A DNA stretch of 56,697 bases from Vicinamibacteraceae bacterium (lineage in GTDB: Bacteria; Acidobacteriota; Thermoanaerobaculia; Multivoradales; Multivoraceae), in assembly GCA_012270995.1 (NCBI GenBank), contig JAAXHG010000087.1, positions 1 to 56,697 of the forward strand, in the 5' to 3' direction. The stretch's first letter is position 1, and the number at the start of each line of letters is the position of its first letter. Below, in pieces: positions 21,069-30,219 of this stretch. The translations under genes and the position numbers were made by a program. The notes beneath the pieces are model-generated. The model ran no database searches. It was not told the DNA's origin and saw only the letters and a program-made list of their open reading frames with translations.

Positions 21069-23516
21069 CTACCTCGTCCTGAAGAGATCGCTCTTCGCGA
21101 CCTCGTGGATCATCGTCCGGAAGGGATAGTTGTCGTCGCTCAGCGTCGCCACGACACCCTCGACGCCGTCACGGTCCGCGAACTCGATCTCGGCGCCCGT
21201 CGAGTACACGAGAAGCTGCGACACGAGGTGACGCGCCACCTGCTCCACGTCCCTGCCGAGCAACGCCTTGTACTCCTCGATCCCGGCGAAGGGCTCGCCG
21301 TCGGCCGTCACGCCGGTGGCGTCGACCGGGGGCCCCTGCTTGTACGGCATCGGATAGGTGAATCCGTCCGGAGTCGTGCCTTCACCACCCGCCGCGCGGT
21401 AGTGGGTGCGCAAGCCGCCGATCACATCGAAGGACTCAAGCGCGAAGCCCGGCGGATCGATCACCCGGTGGCAACTGTTGCAGACCGGCTCGTTGCGGTG
21501 CTTCGCCAACTGCTCCCGGACCGTCGTGGCGCCGCGCGTGTCCGGCTCCAGGGCCTCGACGCTCTCGGGCGGCGGCGGCGCCGGCTGGCCGAGCAGGTTC
21601 GCCAGCACGAAGTTGCCGCGCGGTATCGGCGACGTGATCGTGCCGTTGGCGGTGATCTTGTGGATGCTCGCCTGGGTGATCAGCCCGCCGCGGACGCTGT
21701 CCGGCGGCAGCGTCACCTTGCGCATGTACTGACCTTCGACGCCCGGCACGCCGTAGTGCTCGGCGAGCCGCCGGTTGAGGAAGGTGAAGTCGGCGTCGAT
21801 CAGGCTGCCCACGCCGTGGTTTCCGTCGATCAGCTCGGCCAGGAACAACTGCGTCTCCCGGGCCATCGCCTGACCCAAGCGATCGTCGTACTCGGGATAG
21901 AGGCCGGAATCCGGGACCGTCGCCTTCATCTCGTAGAGCCGGAACGCTTGACCCGCGAAATCGTGGACGAACCGCTCCGACCTGGGATCGTCGAGCAACC
22001 GTTCGACTTGAGCCGAGAAGACTCCCGGGTCGGACAGGCTGCCGTCGTCCGCGCTGGCGAGCAGCGCGTCGTCCGGCAGGCTCCGCCACAGGAAGTAGGA
22101 AAGCCGCGAAGCCAGAGCGTGATCGTCCAGCCGGCCCGGATCGCCGGTCTGGAACAGGAAGGGCGGCGCGCTGAGAATGGCGCGCAGTGGGATGCGAACC
22201 GCGTCGATGAAGGGCCGGCCGTCCTCCAGAAGCGGCCGGGCCAGGCTCGCATAAGCCTCGAGTTCGCCTTCAGTGAGCGGTCGACGGAACGCCCGCGGCG
22301 CGAAAGCGGCGACGACATCGACCACATGCTCGTACGGAGCCTTGCTGAGTGTGACCTCGCCTCCTTCGTCGAACTCGACGCCCGCCAGCAGCTTCCGCGT
22401 GCTCGGCGGCGGCCACGACTCGAACAGCGGCCCCTCGATCGTCAGGGAACGGAGCGCGATCCCCTCGCCCCTGTAGTTCTCGACGTTCGTTTCCGGAGCG
22501 AAGTAGTTGACGTACTCGCCTGGAGGGCGGTCCGCTTCGGCAAGCGACGGTGCGAGGAGGTCGCCCGGCCGCAGGAACGTCTCGAACTGCACCGTCCTCG
22601 GCGTCTCGCCGACGAGATCGTAGTAGGCCACCAGTTCGTCGAGCGAGGCGGCCGCCGCCTGCTTGGAGCCCAGGTAGACGGTCAGAGTCACCGGCGCGGT
22701 GGCCTGATACGCCCAGCCCTCGATCGTGGCGCGATAGCGGCCCGCGTAGGGCACGTCGTAGCCCTCGGTCTCGCTGTGCATGAGGTACGTCGACCCGCCG
22801 TCGAAGAACATGACCGCCGCATCGTCCAGCATCTTGGTGATCCCGCCGCCCAGGATCTCCGCCGTGCTCATGAAGGTGAGGTACTGGGAATCCGCGTAGT
22901 CGATCTCGCGCCGGCCGGTCTCCGGCCGGGGACCGATCTTGAGGGCCTCGTCGAGCGCGCGATCCGCCGCCTCGAGGTAGCTGCGGACATGCAGGGGCGA
23001 CATGCTCTGGTTCGCCGCCACGGTGTCGAAACCGCCCGAATCGGCCTCCGCCGGCAGGCTCCGGCTCAGTTCCATCGCCACCGCTTCGTCGATCGCAAGC
23101 AGATCCTGGATCGTGTAGGCGTACTCGAGCCGGGTCAGGCGACGCAGCGGCACGCGCTGGCCTCCGCGGGCAGCCAGATTGGCCTCCACCAGAGCGCCCT
23201 TGAGCGACGCCAGCGCCGCCTCGATCAGCTCCGCCTCGGGCTTCGGCGCCTCGGGAGGCGGCATCTCGCCGTTGGCGATCCGGTCGTGAATGCGCTGCCA
23301 GGCGCGGAACGTCTTCGCGTCCGTCAGATCGCGGCTCAGGCGGGTGATGCTGAGCGGCGTCGCCGTCCGGTCTCCGTGGCAGCGGATGCAGGAACGGTCG
23401 ACGAGCGGCGCGACACCCTCGAAGAACCCGACGGCCTCCGACGTCTTCTGCGCTGAGACGGCCGGCACGAGCAGAGCAAACGGCAATACCGCGGCCGCAA
23501 TGCGATTCTGCTTCAT
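21069..23516 (-). CDS. PSD1-type cytochrome protein (DUF1587/1592/1588/1585)
   Basis: An 815-residue exported protein with signal peptide MKQNRIAAAVLPFALLVPAVSA. The Planctomycete-type cytochrome c motif CIRCHGD is near residue 43. DUF1587 follows (LRRLTRLEYAYTIQDLL, about 125-190), then DUF1595/DUF1592 (ASRLSYFLWRSLPDDALL, about 465-600). DUF1588 (QASIHKITANGTITSPIPRG) holds a second heme motif, CNSCHRVIDPPG, and the DUF1585 tail is DRDGVEGVVATLSDD. The role is thought to be periplasmic and redox-linked, with substrate unknown. It pairs with DUF1552 downstream. A Shine-Dalgarno AAAGGGAACAGG precedes the ATG. Confidence 0.9.
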   Translation of the reverse strand: MKQNRIAAAVLPFALLVPAVSAQKTSEAVGFFEGVAPLVDRSCIRCHGDRTATPLSITRLSRDLTDAKTFRAWQRIHDRIANGEMPPPEAPKPEAELIEAALASLKGALVEANLAARGGQRVPLRRLTRLEYAYTIQDLLAIDEAVAMELSRSLPAEADSGGFDTVAANQSMSPLHVRSYLEAADRALDEALKIGPRPETGRREIDYADSQYLTFMSTAEILGGGITKMLDDAAVMFFDGGSTYLMHSETEGYDVPYAGRYRATIEGWAYQATAPVTLTVYLGSKQAAAASLDELVAYYDLVGETPRTVQFETFLRPGDLLAPSLAEADRPPGEYVNYFAPETNVENYRGEGIALRSLTIEGPLFESWPPPSTRKLLAGVEFDEGGEVTLSKAPYEHVVDVVAAFAPRAFRRPLTEGELEAYASLARPLLEDGRPFIDAVRIPLRAILSAPPFLFQTGDPGRLDDHALASRLSYFLWRSLPDDALLASADDGSLSDPGVFSAQVERLLDDPRSERFVHDFAGQAFRLYEMKATVPDSGLYPEYDDRLGQAMARETQLFLAELIDGNHGVGSLIDADFTFLNRRLAEHYGVPGVEGQYMRKVTLPPDSVRGGLITQASIHKITANGTITSPIPRGNFVLANLLGQPAPPPPESVEALEPDTRGATTVREQLAKHRNEPVCNSCHRVIDPPGFALESFDVIGGLRTHYRAAGGEGTTPDGFTYPMPYKQGPPVDATGVTADGEPFAGIEEYKALLGRDVEQVARHLVSQLLVYSTGAEIEFADRDGVEGVVATLSDDNYPFRTMIHEVAKSDLFRTR

Positions 23517-23666
23517 CCTGTTCCCTTTCGGACGCCGCGCACCGGCTAGCTGGAACTCGTCTCAAGAACTTGTAACACCCTACCACTTTCGGGCGGATGC
23601 GCCCGATGACGGACGCACCGCCGGGGCGCGTGCCGAGCGGAACGCGCGGCCCGGGCTCGGGCCGCT

Positions 23667-25079
23667 TCAGCGGCTGCCCTCAAGCGGCAGCGCCGCCCCG
23701 ACGTGGTCCCGGATCCACCTGGCGTCGAACCACTCAAGGGGATTGACCGGCAGGCCGCCGAGGAGCACGGCGAAGTGGAGGTGGTCGCCGCCGGCGAGTC
23801 CGGTCTCGCCGCTCAGGCCCAGGCGCTGGCCCGCCTCGACCTCCTGGCCCACCTCGACGTCGATCCGGGACAGGTGCGAGTACAGGGTCTGCAGGCCGTA
23901 GCCGTGATCGACGATCACGGTGTTGCCGTAGATGCCGAAGTATTCCGTCAGCACGACGACGCCCGAGTTGGCGGCCGGAACGTCGTCCTGAACCCGTGAC
24001 GCGAGGTCGAAGCCGAGATGATCCTGCGTGTCGACGACCCGGCCCTGGTAGAGATACTGCCTGCGGGTCGCGAACTGGTCCATGACCTGCGTGTTCCGCA
24101 TCTGCCGGAACGGTCCGCTCCAGAGCTGACGCGGCGCCGAGTCGGCCGCGATCTCGACCATGCGTTCGGCGTTCATCCGCCGCAGCTCCCCGTTCAGCAT
24201 GAGGTAGTTGTCGAGCAGGTTGCCCCGATCTTCGAGCTCGGGCGTACGGGACATGATCGCCGGTACCACGCGCGCCATGAAACCGTCGCTGAGCCGGATG
24301 GTCGAGGACCGAAGCGGCGACGGCTCCACCTCGCCGAGGAACTGCACGTTCGCCTCGTTGCCGAGTTCGTCGCGAGCGACCAGCCGGAACGGAGATGGAT
24401 CGGCGCTGTCGTAGGGGACGCCGAAGAGTACGAACCGCTCCCGGGGGCCGGCGCCGGGAAGCGGATGGCCCGGAAACCGGTACGGGCCGACTTCGACTCC
24501 GCTGTCCACCGCGCTGTCGCCGACGAGATAGCGCAGGACGCCGCTGCCCGACTGGGTGGGCGTGGCCGTCACCCGCACCGAGCTCAGTTCCGGCGGGCGG
24601 AACCGGACGGGCAGCGTGAGTTCGGCCACCCTGGGCCCCGGCCGGCGCAGCAAGGTCCCGGGGCGCTCCACCGTGACCCTCACCGTGGCCTGGCCCTCGA
24701 CCAGACCCGGGATCGACTCCCCGCCCACCTCGACCTCCAGCGTCGCTTCGGCGACCGGCTCGCCGCCAAGCGAGAACGGTCCGGGCGGCCGGTGGGTCCT
24801 CTCTTCGAGCAGGACCGGTTCCCCGCCCTGGATCAGTTCCACCCGGATCGAACCGAGACCGCGGCCGCCGGCCTCCGCCACCGAGGTCACGACGGTCCTG
24901 GGGCCGATCCCGGGCAGGTCGGACCTGATCGTGACGACGGGTTCCGGCCCGATGCGAATCCACAGGACCGCGCCCGCGGCAACCAGGGCCGCAACGAGGA
25001 TCGCCGCGATCGCCGCCCAGGGCAGCCGGCGGCGCCGGCGCGGTTCCAGGCGAACGGCTTCCCTTCTCGTAAGCGCCAA
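23667..25079 (-). CDS. Membrane-anchored M23 metallopeptidase
   Basis: A 470-residue protein. A basic N-terminus and one transmembrane helix (about residues 20-43, AAIAAILVAALVAAGAVLW) anchor it in the inner membrane. The 300-residue middle is beta-rich. The peptidase M23 domain spans about 345-455 with HLGFD (H354, D358), the YSHLS histidine (H402) and GGDHLHF (H433, H435), so all Zn and catalytic residues are present. M23 enzymes cut peptidoglycan crosslinks, or activate amidases when degenerate; this one looks active. It ends 150 bp before the DUF1592 gene. Confidence 0.9.
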   Translation of the reverse strand: MALTRREAVRLEPRRRRRLPWAAIAAILVAALVAAGAVLWIRIGPEPVVTIRSDLPGIGPRTVVTSVAEAGGRGLGSIRVELIQGGEPVLLEERTHRPPGPFSLGGEPVAEATLEVEVGGESIPGLVEGQATVRVTVERPGTLLRRPGPRVAELTLPVRFRPPELSSVRVTATPTQSGSGVLRYLVGDSAVDSGVEVGPYRFPGHPLPGAGPRERFVLFGVPYDSADPSPFRLVARDELGNEANVQFLGEVEPSPLRSSTIRLSDGFMARVVPAIMSRTPELEDRGNLLDNYLMLNGELRRMNAERMVEIAADSAPRQLWSGPFRQMRNTQVMDQFATRRQYLYQGRVVDTQDHLGFDLASRVQDDVPAANSGVVVLTEYFGIYGNTVIVDHGYGLQTLYSHLSRIDVEVGQEVEAGQRLGLSGETGLAGGDHLHFAVLLGGLPVNPLEWFDARWIRDHVGAALPLEGSR

Positions 25080-25093
25080 AACTCCGCGACCCG

Positions 25094-25489
25094 TCAGCCG
25101 ACCTGAAGCAGCTCGACCCAGTTGCCGTCCGGATCCTCGATCATCGAGAGCTTGATGCCGGGACGAATCTCCCGCGGCGAGATGACGACCTTGCGGCCCG
25201 CCTCCTCCGCCTGCGCCGTCGCCTCGTCCAGGTTCGAGACCGAGAGGGTCCAGTACCGGTAACCCGTCGCTCCTCCGATGCCTCCCGGCGGCGCCTCGGC
25301 CTCCGGCAGTCTCGACAGCGACAAGAGCTTGATCAGGCTCGTGCCGCAGAGCAGGCGGTGCATCGTGCCGCCCGGCATCGGCATCTCTCCCTGGTCTTCG
25401 AGTCCCAGGATGTCGCGGTAGAAGTGAAGCGCCGCCTCCGCGTCACGCACCACGATGCCCAGATCGATCGAGTCCTTCGTCAATTGCAC
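25094..25489 (-). CDS. Glyoxalase/bleomycin-resistance (VOC) family protein
   Basis: A VOC-fold protein of about 131 residues from GTG 25489. Two beta-alpha-beta-beta-beta modules are visible: DSIDLGIVVRDAEAALHFYRD, LGLEDQGEMPMPGG, then YWTLSVSNLDEATAQAEEAG and LSMIEDPDGNWVELLQVG with the usual C-terminal metal-ligand glutamate. I preferred the GTG because GGAGGAGG lies about 11 bases upstream on this strand and the conserved strand starts there; an ATG at 25540 would add 17 unconserved residues. Its reaction cannot be assigned. Confidence 0.8.
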   Translation of the reverse strand: MQLTKDSIDLGIVVRDAEAALHFYRDILGLEDQGEMPMPGGTMHRLLCGTSLIKLLSLSRLPEAEAPPGGIGGATGYRYWTLSVSNLDEATAQAEEAGRKVVISPREIRPGIKLSMIEDPDGNWVELLQVG

Positions 25490-25573
25490 GCCCAAACCAG
25501 CCTCCTCCCCGTCGTCGTGGCGGCGGATGTTATCCGGCAACGACGTGCGGGGAAGGAGGCGTCGGGGATCGAC

Positions 25574-26182
25574 TCAACGGGACTCGCTCTCCTTCTGCCG
25601 GGCAACGACAGCGCGAAACAACAGGAACAGACCGATCGCCATGACGGCGACGGGCCAGAAGTCGAGAATCTGATCCGCCCACTCCCACTCCGGAAAGCCG
25701 GCGACGACGAGCACGGCGCCGGGAATCAGCGGCCACCAGCGGTTGACCCGTTCGTAGAGAAGCGAGACGACGTAGATCAGCAGGAACCCGGCCCCGAGGC
25801 CGAAGAGAGCGCTCTCAGCGTAGACGAACGAACTCGAGTACAGATCCTCGTACGCGAGGCCGGATCCGAGTCCGATCAGGATCCCGCCCGGGATCAGCAG
25901 TCCGAACGCCTTCCTGTAGAAGTAGCCCGCCGCGAAGACCCCGCCGACCAGGATCAGAAACAGATGATCGGGCGAGCCGCCCGTCCGCTCGAGTGCCAGC
26001 AAGGCGGCGCCCAAAACGATCAGGGCCACACCCGCGGCAACCTGGCCTGCCACCGTCGGGCCGGCGTCCTCCGACGGCGCCGGCGGCGGCTCGGCTGGTC
26101 CGGCGGCCGTCGATGCCGCTGATTCGGCCTCGGAGCCCGCGGACGGAGTCGCGGTGTCGTCGTTGATCTCTTCAGGTGCCAT
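25574..26182 (-). CDS. Integral membrane protein of unknown function
   Basis: A 202-residue protein with no family I can name. Residues 1-45 are acidic and Ala/Pro-rich, then five or six hydrophobic segments follow (AAGVALIVLGAALLAL, HLFLILVGGVFAAGYFY, FGLLIPGGILIGLGSGLAY, GLGAGFLLIYVVSLLY, WPLIPGAVLVVAGF, FWPVAVMAIGLFLLF). The layout resembles small DUF5668/LiaI-like membrane proteins. ATG 26182 follows GGGGGGA and is better supported than the upstream ATG at 26233. It is divergent from the hydrolase at 26319. Confidence 0.6.
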   Translation of the reverse strand: MAPEEINDDTATPSAGSEAESAASTAAGPAEPPPAPSEDAGPTVAGQVAAGVALIVLGAALLALERTGGSPDHLFLILVGGVFAAGYFYRKAFGLLIPGGILIGLGSGLAYEDLYSSSFVYAESALFGLGAGFLLIYVVSLLYERVNRWWPLIPGAVLVVAGFPEWEWADQILDFWPVAVMAIGLFLLFRAVVARQKESESR

Positions 26183-26318
26183 TTCGTCCCCCCTCGTAGC
26201 CACAGTAAGGCGAGCCGCAACAAGAGCGCTCAAAACACTCTACGCGGCTCGCAACCGCCAGGTTCCATCGACTTCACCCAGGCGGCGCCCGCCGGCCGCG
26301 ACTGGTACGCTTTGCAGG

Positions 26319-27050
26319 ATGCCGGTCTTCGAACGGGGCGATGTCCGAATCCAGTGGTGGGAAGCCGGTTCCGGCTACCCCGTCCTCCTGTTCGCGCCGG
26401 GCGGCATGCGCTCCGCCGCCGACATCTGGGGAACGAGCCCGTTCGATCCGCGCGAGGCGCTCTCGGAGTCGTTCCGGGTCATCTCGATGGACCAGCGCAA
26501 CGCCGGCGGATCGACGGCTCCGGTGACCGCGGCGGATGGCTGGCACTCCTACGCGGACGATCACCTGGCGCTGCTCGACCACCTCGGGATCGAGCACTGC
26601 CACGTGATGGGAGGCTGTATCGGCTCCTCGTACTGCCTGGGCGTGCTCCAGGCCGACGCCTCCCGGGTCAGCGCCGCGGTGCTTCAGAATCCGATCGGCC
26701 ACCACGAGAACCAGGATCTGTTCTGCGCCATGTTCGACACCTGGGCCGAAGCGCTCCTCGAGCAGCGCGACGACGTGGACGCGGCGGACCTTCCCCCGTT
26801 CCGGGAGCGCATGTACGGCGGGGACTTCACGTTCAACGTCGACCGCGACTTCGTCGCCGCCATCCGGACGCCGCTTCTGATCCTCGCCGGAGACGACGCG
26901 TACCATCCCCGGCCGATCGCCGAGGAGATCGCCGGCCTGGCGCCGAGAGGCGAGTTGATCCTCGAGTGGAAGAGCGAAGAGGCGGCGCCGGAGGCAGCAG
27001 CGAGCGTCAGGGACTTCCTCCAACGACACACGCCCCACAACGCCGGGTGA
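26319..27050 (+). CDS. Alpha/beta hydrolase with a cysteine in the nucleophile elbow
   Basis: A 243-residue protein of the alpha/beta hydrolase fold: LLFAPGGMRSAADIW oxyanion loop, SMDQRNAGGS strand-turn, DDHLALLDHLG helix, and LLILAGDDAYHP near the acid residue. The nucleophile elbow reads MGGCIGSS, so position 100 is Cys where most relatives have Ser. No strong catalytic histidine is obvious near the C-terminus, where the LEWKSEEA region would normally hold one. It may be a Cys-type hydrolase, as in dienelactone hydrolase, or an inactive member. A -10-like TACGCT lies just before ATG 26319. Confidence 0.75.
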   Translation: MPVFERGDVRIQWWEAGSGYPVLLFAPGGMRSAADIWGTSPFDPREALSESFRVISMDQRNAGGSTAPVTAADGWHSYADDHLALLDHLGIEHCHVMGGCIGSSYCLGVLQADASRVSAAVLQNPIGHHENQDLFCAMFDTWAEALLEQRDDVDAADLPPFRERMYGGDFTFNVDRDFVAAIRTPLLILAGDDAYHPRPIAEEIAGLAPRGELILEWKSEEAAPEAAASVRDFLQRHTPHNAG

Positions 27051-27054
27051 CGTG

Positions 27055-28851
27055 ATGATCGGAGCAACTCTCTTCGGCCTGCTACTGGCCCTGGGCGCTC
27101 CGCAGCAGCCGGTGGCCGCGGCTGAAGCCGCGCAGGACGCCCCGGTCGGCCGCGGCGTCGGCGACCTCGCCGACGTCGTGGAAGTCACCGTGGTCAACGT
27201 GGACGTCGTCGCCACCGATCGCAACGGGCGTCCGGCCCGGGATTTGACGCGCCAGAACTTCCGCGTCTTCGACAACGACGAACCGGTCGACATCGAGTAC
27301 TTCGGCCGGGCCGGCGGCAGTGGCGATCCGGCCGGCGCGGCCCTGCTCCGCGAACCGCTGTCGATCGCCTTCTTCTTCGACAACACGCACCTCTCCGTCG
27401 CCAGCCGCTCGGCGGTCCTCGAGCAGATCAAGGAGTTTGCCCGCGGCCAGCTTGAAGCGGGCGACGAGGGGGCCCCGGTTCATGCCATGGTGGTCGCGTT
27501 CGACGGCGAGCTGCGATTGCTCATGGACCTGACGACCGACTACTTCGCCCTGGCGCAGGGGCTGAACCGGGCCGAAGCCGCCCACCAGATCTACACGGAG
27601 GCCGGCAACCTGAAGCGGCGCTCCCAGGAGAGCTTCCTTCAGTTGATGGATCAACTGAACTCCAACCCCCGCCGCTCCGCCGGCAGCATCGGCGCCTTGC
27701 GGACCACGCTCGCCGAGATGCTCGCCTACGCCCGAGTCCTGCACGAGGACAGCGCCCGCACCGCCGACGCGATCGAGGAAGTGGTCGAAGGCCTCGCCCT
27801 GGTCCCCGGCCGCAAGGCCTTCTTCCTGATCAGCGACGGCTTTGCCTCCCGGCCTTTCGACCGCCTCCTGCAGCATGTCCAGAAGCGGGTCGCGGGCCGG
27901 CGCGAGGAAACCGGCGTCGACATGATGCAGACCCGCCTCATCGACACCCCGGAGGGCTTCGACGCGCCGAACAACCTCTACACACGGTACTCGAACATCC
28001 AGGGCACCGCGGCGCTGACGACCACTTCCTTCCAGCAGCGGCTGTCCAACTTCGACCTCAGTTCCCGCTTCTCCGAGATCGCCGCACGGGCCAACTCGTA
28101 CCGCGTCTCGTTCTACGCCTTCAAGCCTCCTGAAACCGAGGTCGCGGCGGCAACGCTCTCCGAGCGCGTGGCCGATCAGCAGAAGCTGACCTACCTGTCC
28201 GACCTGCGGGGCGTGCTCCATCAACTCGCCGGCGACACCGGCGGACGGTCCTGGGTGTCGGGGCGCAACGTCGACGCCTTCTTCGAACAGGCGGCCGAGG
28301 ACCTGGGCTCGTACTACTCGCTCGGGTACGTGCTGGACGAGTTCGTCGAGGGTTCGACCCACGACATCGAAGTCAAGCCGAGACCGCGCCACCTGCGTCT
28401 CCGGCACCGGACGAGCTACGTCGCCCGCTCGCTGCGCGAGCGGATCGCCGAGCGGACGGTGGGGGCCCTTCTGCTGGGCTGGACGGAGAACCCGCACGCG
28501 CTCCACATCGACAGCATCGAATGGGATACGGGCGGCGGCTACTACGACGTCGACTTCACGGTCTCGGTACCCTTGGGCAACCTGGCGATGATCGAACAGG
28601 GCGGCAACCGCACCGACCAGGTGCGCGTCGTCGCCGCGGTGCTGACCGAGGACGGGGAGCAACTGGCCCCCAGCCACATCGTCCTGCCCCTGACCATTCC
28701 CGCCCAGGACTGGGCGCAGGCGAAGGACCAGTTCTTCGCCGTGAGTTTCGAGTACGCGATCCCCCGCGGCCATCACCGCGTTGCCATCGGCCTCTGGGAC
28801 GAGAACGGCGGCAACGGCTCGTACATCCGCCGCGAGTTCGACATCCGCTAA
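27055..28851 (+). CDS. VWFA-related Acidobacterial-type protein
   Basis: An exported protein of 598 residues (599 if GTG 27052 is used). The signal peptide is MMIGATLFGLLLALGAPQQPVAAA. The region VNVDVVATDRNGRPARDLTRQNFRVFDND is the hallmark start of the VWFA-related Acidobacterial domain. SIAFFFDNTHLS, then GRKAFFLISDGFASRPF, and SLGYVLDEF complete it. The MIDAS motif is degenerate (FDNTHLS), so metal binding is doubtful. The C-terminal 150 residues form a beta-rich domain. The function is unknown. Its start lies 4 bases after the stop of the alpha/beta hydrolase. Confidence 0.8.
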   Translation: MIGATLFGLLLALGAPQQPVAAAEAAQDAPVGRGVGDLADVVEVTVVNVDVVATDRNGRPARDLTRQNFRVFDNDEPVDIEYFGRAGGSGDPAGAALLREPLSIAFFFDNTHLSVASRSAVLEQIKEFARGQLEAGDEGAPVHAMVVAFDGELRLLMDLTTDYFALAQGLNRAEAAHQIYTEAGNLKRRSQESFLQLMDQLNSNPRRSAGSIGALRTTLAEMLAYARVLHEDSARTADAIEEVVEGLALVPGRKAFFLISDGFASRPFDRLLQHVQKRVAGRREETGVDMMQTRLIDTPEGFDAPNNLYTRYSNIQGTAALTTTSFQQRLSNFDLSSRFSEIAARANSYRVSFYAFKPPETEVAAATLSERVADQQKLTYLSDLRGVLHQLAGDTGGRSWVSGRNVDAFFEQAAEDLGSYYSLGYVLDEFVEGSTHDIEVKPRPRHLRLRHRTSYVARSLRERIAERTVGALLLGWTENPHALHIDSIEWDTGGGYYDVDFTVSVPLGNLAMIEQGGNRTDQVRVVAAVLTEDGEQLAPSHIVLPLTIPAQDWAQAKDQFFAVSFEYAIPRGHHRVAIGLWDENGGNGSYIRREFDIR

Positions 28852-28914
28852 CGCCGCCGGACCCGCCGCTTCCTTCGTGTCCGGCCTCAATCCCCACCCC
28901 ACCAGGAGAGCATC

Positions 28915-29511
28915 GTGAGAGGAACCACCAGCGCGGCCGGCGGTCCGACCGCCGACGCCGCGGACCACCGCAGCGCACTTGAGTTGGAGGCCGGTTTCGG
29001 CCACGTTCTCGATTCACCCGGCGACCGCGGCACACTCGAGATGATCGTCCGGCGCCCCGGAGTGAACCACCGCGAGGTGATCGAGGAAGGTCGGCTCACC
29101 TTCGAGACCGGCCTGGAAGGCGACACCTGGGATCGCCGCAAGGGCTACGTCACCGAGGACGGCTCTCCGGATCCCGACGCGCAACTGACGCTGACGAACT
29201 CCCGCTTCGCCAACCTCATCGCGGGCAGCCGCGACCGCTGGCCCCTGGCCGGCGATCAGCTCTACGTCGACCTCGACCTCGGCGCCGAGAATCTGCCGCC
29301 CGGCACCAAGCTCCGCCTCGGCGAAGCGGTGATCGAGATCACGGCGCTCCCCCACACCGGCTGCAAGAAGTACGCGCAGCGCTTCGGCGCGGAGGCACTC
29401 AAGTTCACGGCCCAACCGGATGGCAGGCGACGCAATCTCCGCGGCATCTACGCGCGGGTCGTCGTGCCGGGAATCGTCCGGGTGGGCGACATCGCCCGCA
29501 AGGTCAGCTGA
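28915..29511 (+). CDS. MOSC domain-containing protein
   Basis: A 198-residue protein with a MOSC (molybdenum cofactor sulfurase C-terminal) fold. It has the conserved cysteine in LPHTGCKKYAQRFG plus REVIEEGRLTFETGLEGD and NLIAGSRDRWPLAGDQLYVDLDL. MOSC domains bind sulfur or molybdenum cofactor and deliver sulfur to metal centres. The start is GTG 28915 after CCAGGAGAGCATC, a good ribosome binding site. It is followed after 4 bases by a rhodanese gene; a pairing with a sulfur-transfer enzyme makes functional sense. Confidence 0.85.
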   Translation: MRGTTSAAGGPTADAADHRSALELEAGFGHVLDSPGDRGTLEMIVRRPGVNHREVIEEGRLTFETGLEGDTWDRRKGYVTEDGSPDPDAQLTLTNSRFANLIAGSRDRWPLAGDQLYVDLDLGAENLPPGTKLRLGEAVIEITALPHTGCKKYAQRFGAEALKFTAQPDGRRRNLRGIYARVVVPGIVRVGDIARKVS

Positions 29512-29515
29512 TCCC

Positions 29516-29923
29516 ATGGCGATCACCAGGGGCATCCGTCAGCTCGTCGCGGAGGCCGATGCCGCGATAGACACCGTGACGGTTGACGAAGCCCGGGAGC
29601 GTAAGGCTCAGGGCGCCGTCATCGTCGACTTGCGGGACATCCGCGAAAGGGCGCGCGAGGGCTTCATTCCGGGCTCCTTCCACGCTCCGCGGGGCATGAT
29701 CGAGTTCTGGGTCGATCCCGAAAGCCCCTATTTCAAGGATGTCTTCGGAAGCGGCCGGGAGTTCATCTTCCACTGTGCGAGCGGCTGGCGTTCGGCGCTC
29801 GCCACCAAGGCCGTCCAGGACATGGGTCTTGAACCGGTCAGCCACATCGGCGGCGGCTTCACGGCATGGAAGAAGGCGCAGGCCCCCGTATCGAAGACCG
29901 GCGACGGCCGCGAGCCACGGTGA
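29516..29923 (+). CDS. Rhodanese-like sulfurtransferase
   Basis: A 135-residue single-domain rhodanese. The catalytic cysteine is C87 in FHCASGWRS, the six-residue active-site loop of the sulfurtransferase type. IVDLRDIRERAREGFIPGS and MGLEPVSHIGGGFTAWKKA complete the fold. It transfers sulfane sulfur from thiosulfate or a persulfide to acceptors. The start ATG 29516 lies 4 bases after the MOSC stop, so the two are co-transcribed. The downstream gap leads to the lysW attenuator region. Confidence 0.9.
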   Translation: MAITRGIRQLVAEADAAIDTVTVDEARERKAQGAVIVDLRDIRERAREGFIPGSFHAPRGMIEFWVDPESPYFKDVFGSGREFIFHCASGWRSALATKAVQDMGLEPVSHIGGGFTAWKKAQAPVSKTGDGREPR

Positions 29924-29970
29924 GAACCGAGGCGCGGGCACCGGCACCCGTTCGCCGCCCACGACGGCGC

Positions 29971-29999
29971 TTGACAGCGACCCGCCGGTTCCTTAGCCT
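29971..29999 (+). promoter_or_regulatory. Candidate promoter of the lysW operon
   Basis: TTGACA at 29971-29976 is a perfect -35 hexamer. After a 17-bp spacer comes TAGCCT (29994-29999), a partial -10. Transcription would start near 30006 and give a leader of about 265 nt before lysW. That leader ends in a terminator hairpin, an arrangement suited to attenuation. Confidence 0.45.
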
Positions 30000-30185
30000 C
30001 TCGGCCCTTCGATCTCGGTCACCCGAATCCGCTTCTCCGACTCGACCACACGCAGCGATGCTCATCCACCTCGGCCCTCGCTCTGTTTCGACCGTGTCCT
30101 GCCTCAAGACGGACGCAGTGGGCGCGAAGCGCACGGCGCATGCTTCCGGGTGACCTGGTAGATCGAGAACCAACCTTCTCTTGAC

Positions 30186-30219
30186 GGCCGGCCATCCAGA
30201 AGGATGAGCCGGCCTTTTT
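30186..30219 (+). terminator. Rho-independent terminator or attenuator upstream of lysW
   Basis: GGCCGGC at 30186-30192 pairs with GCCGGCC at 30208-30214. CATCC pairs with GGATG across an AGAA loop, with one bulged A at 30207, giving a 12-bp stem. TTTTT follows at 30215-30219. This is a strong intrinsic terminator. Only 53 nt lie between it and the lysW ATG, and I see no promoter in them, so it probably controls read-through into the operon. Confidence 0.75.

Noticed and set aside
23640..23666. GC-rich hairpin after the M23 gene as a terminator
   Set aside because: A stem can be drawn (GCGGCCCG with CGGGCCGC), but no T-run follows.
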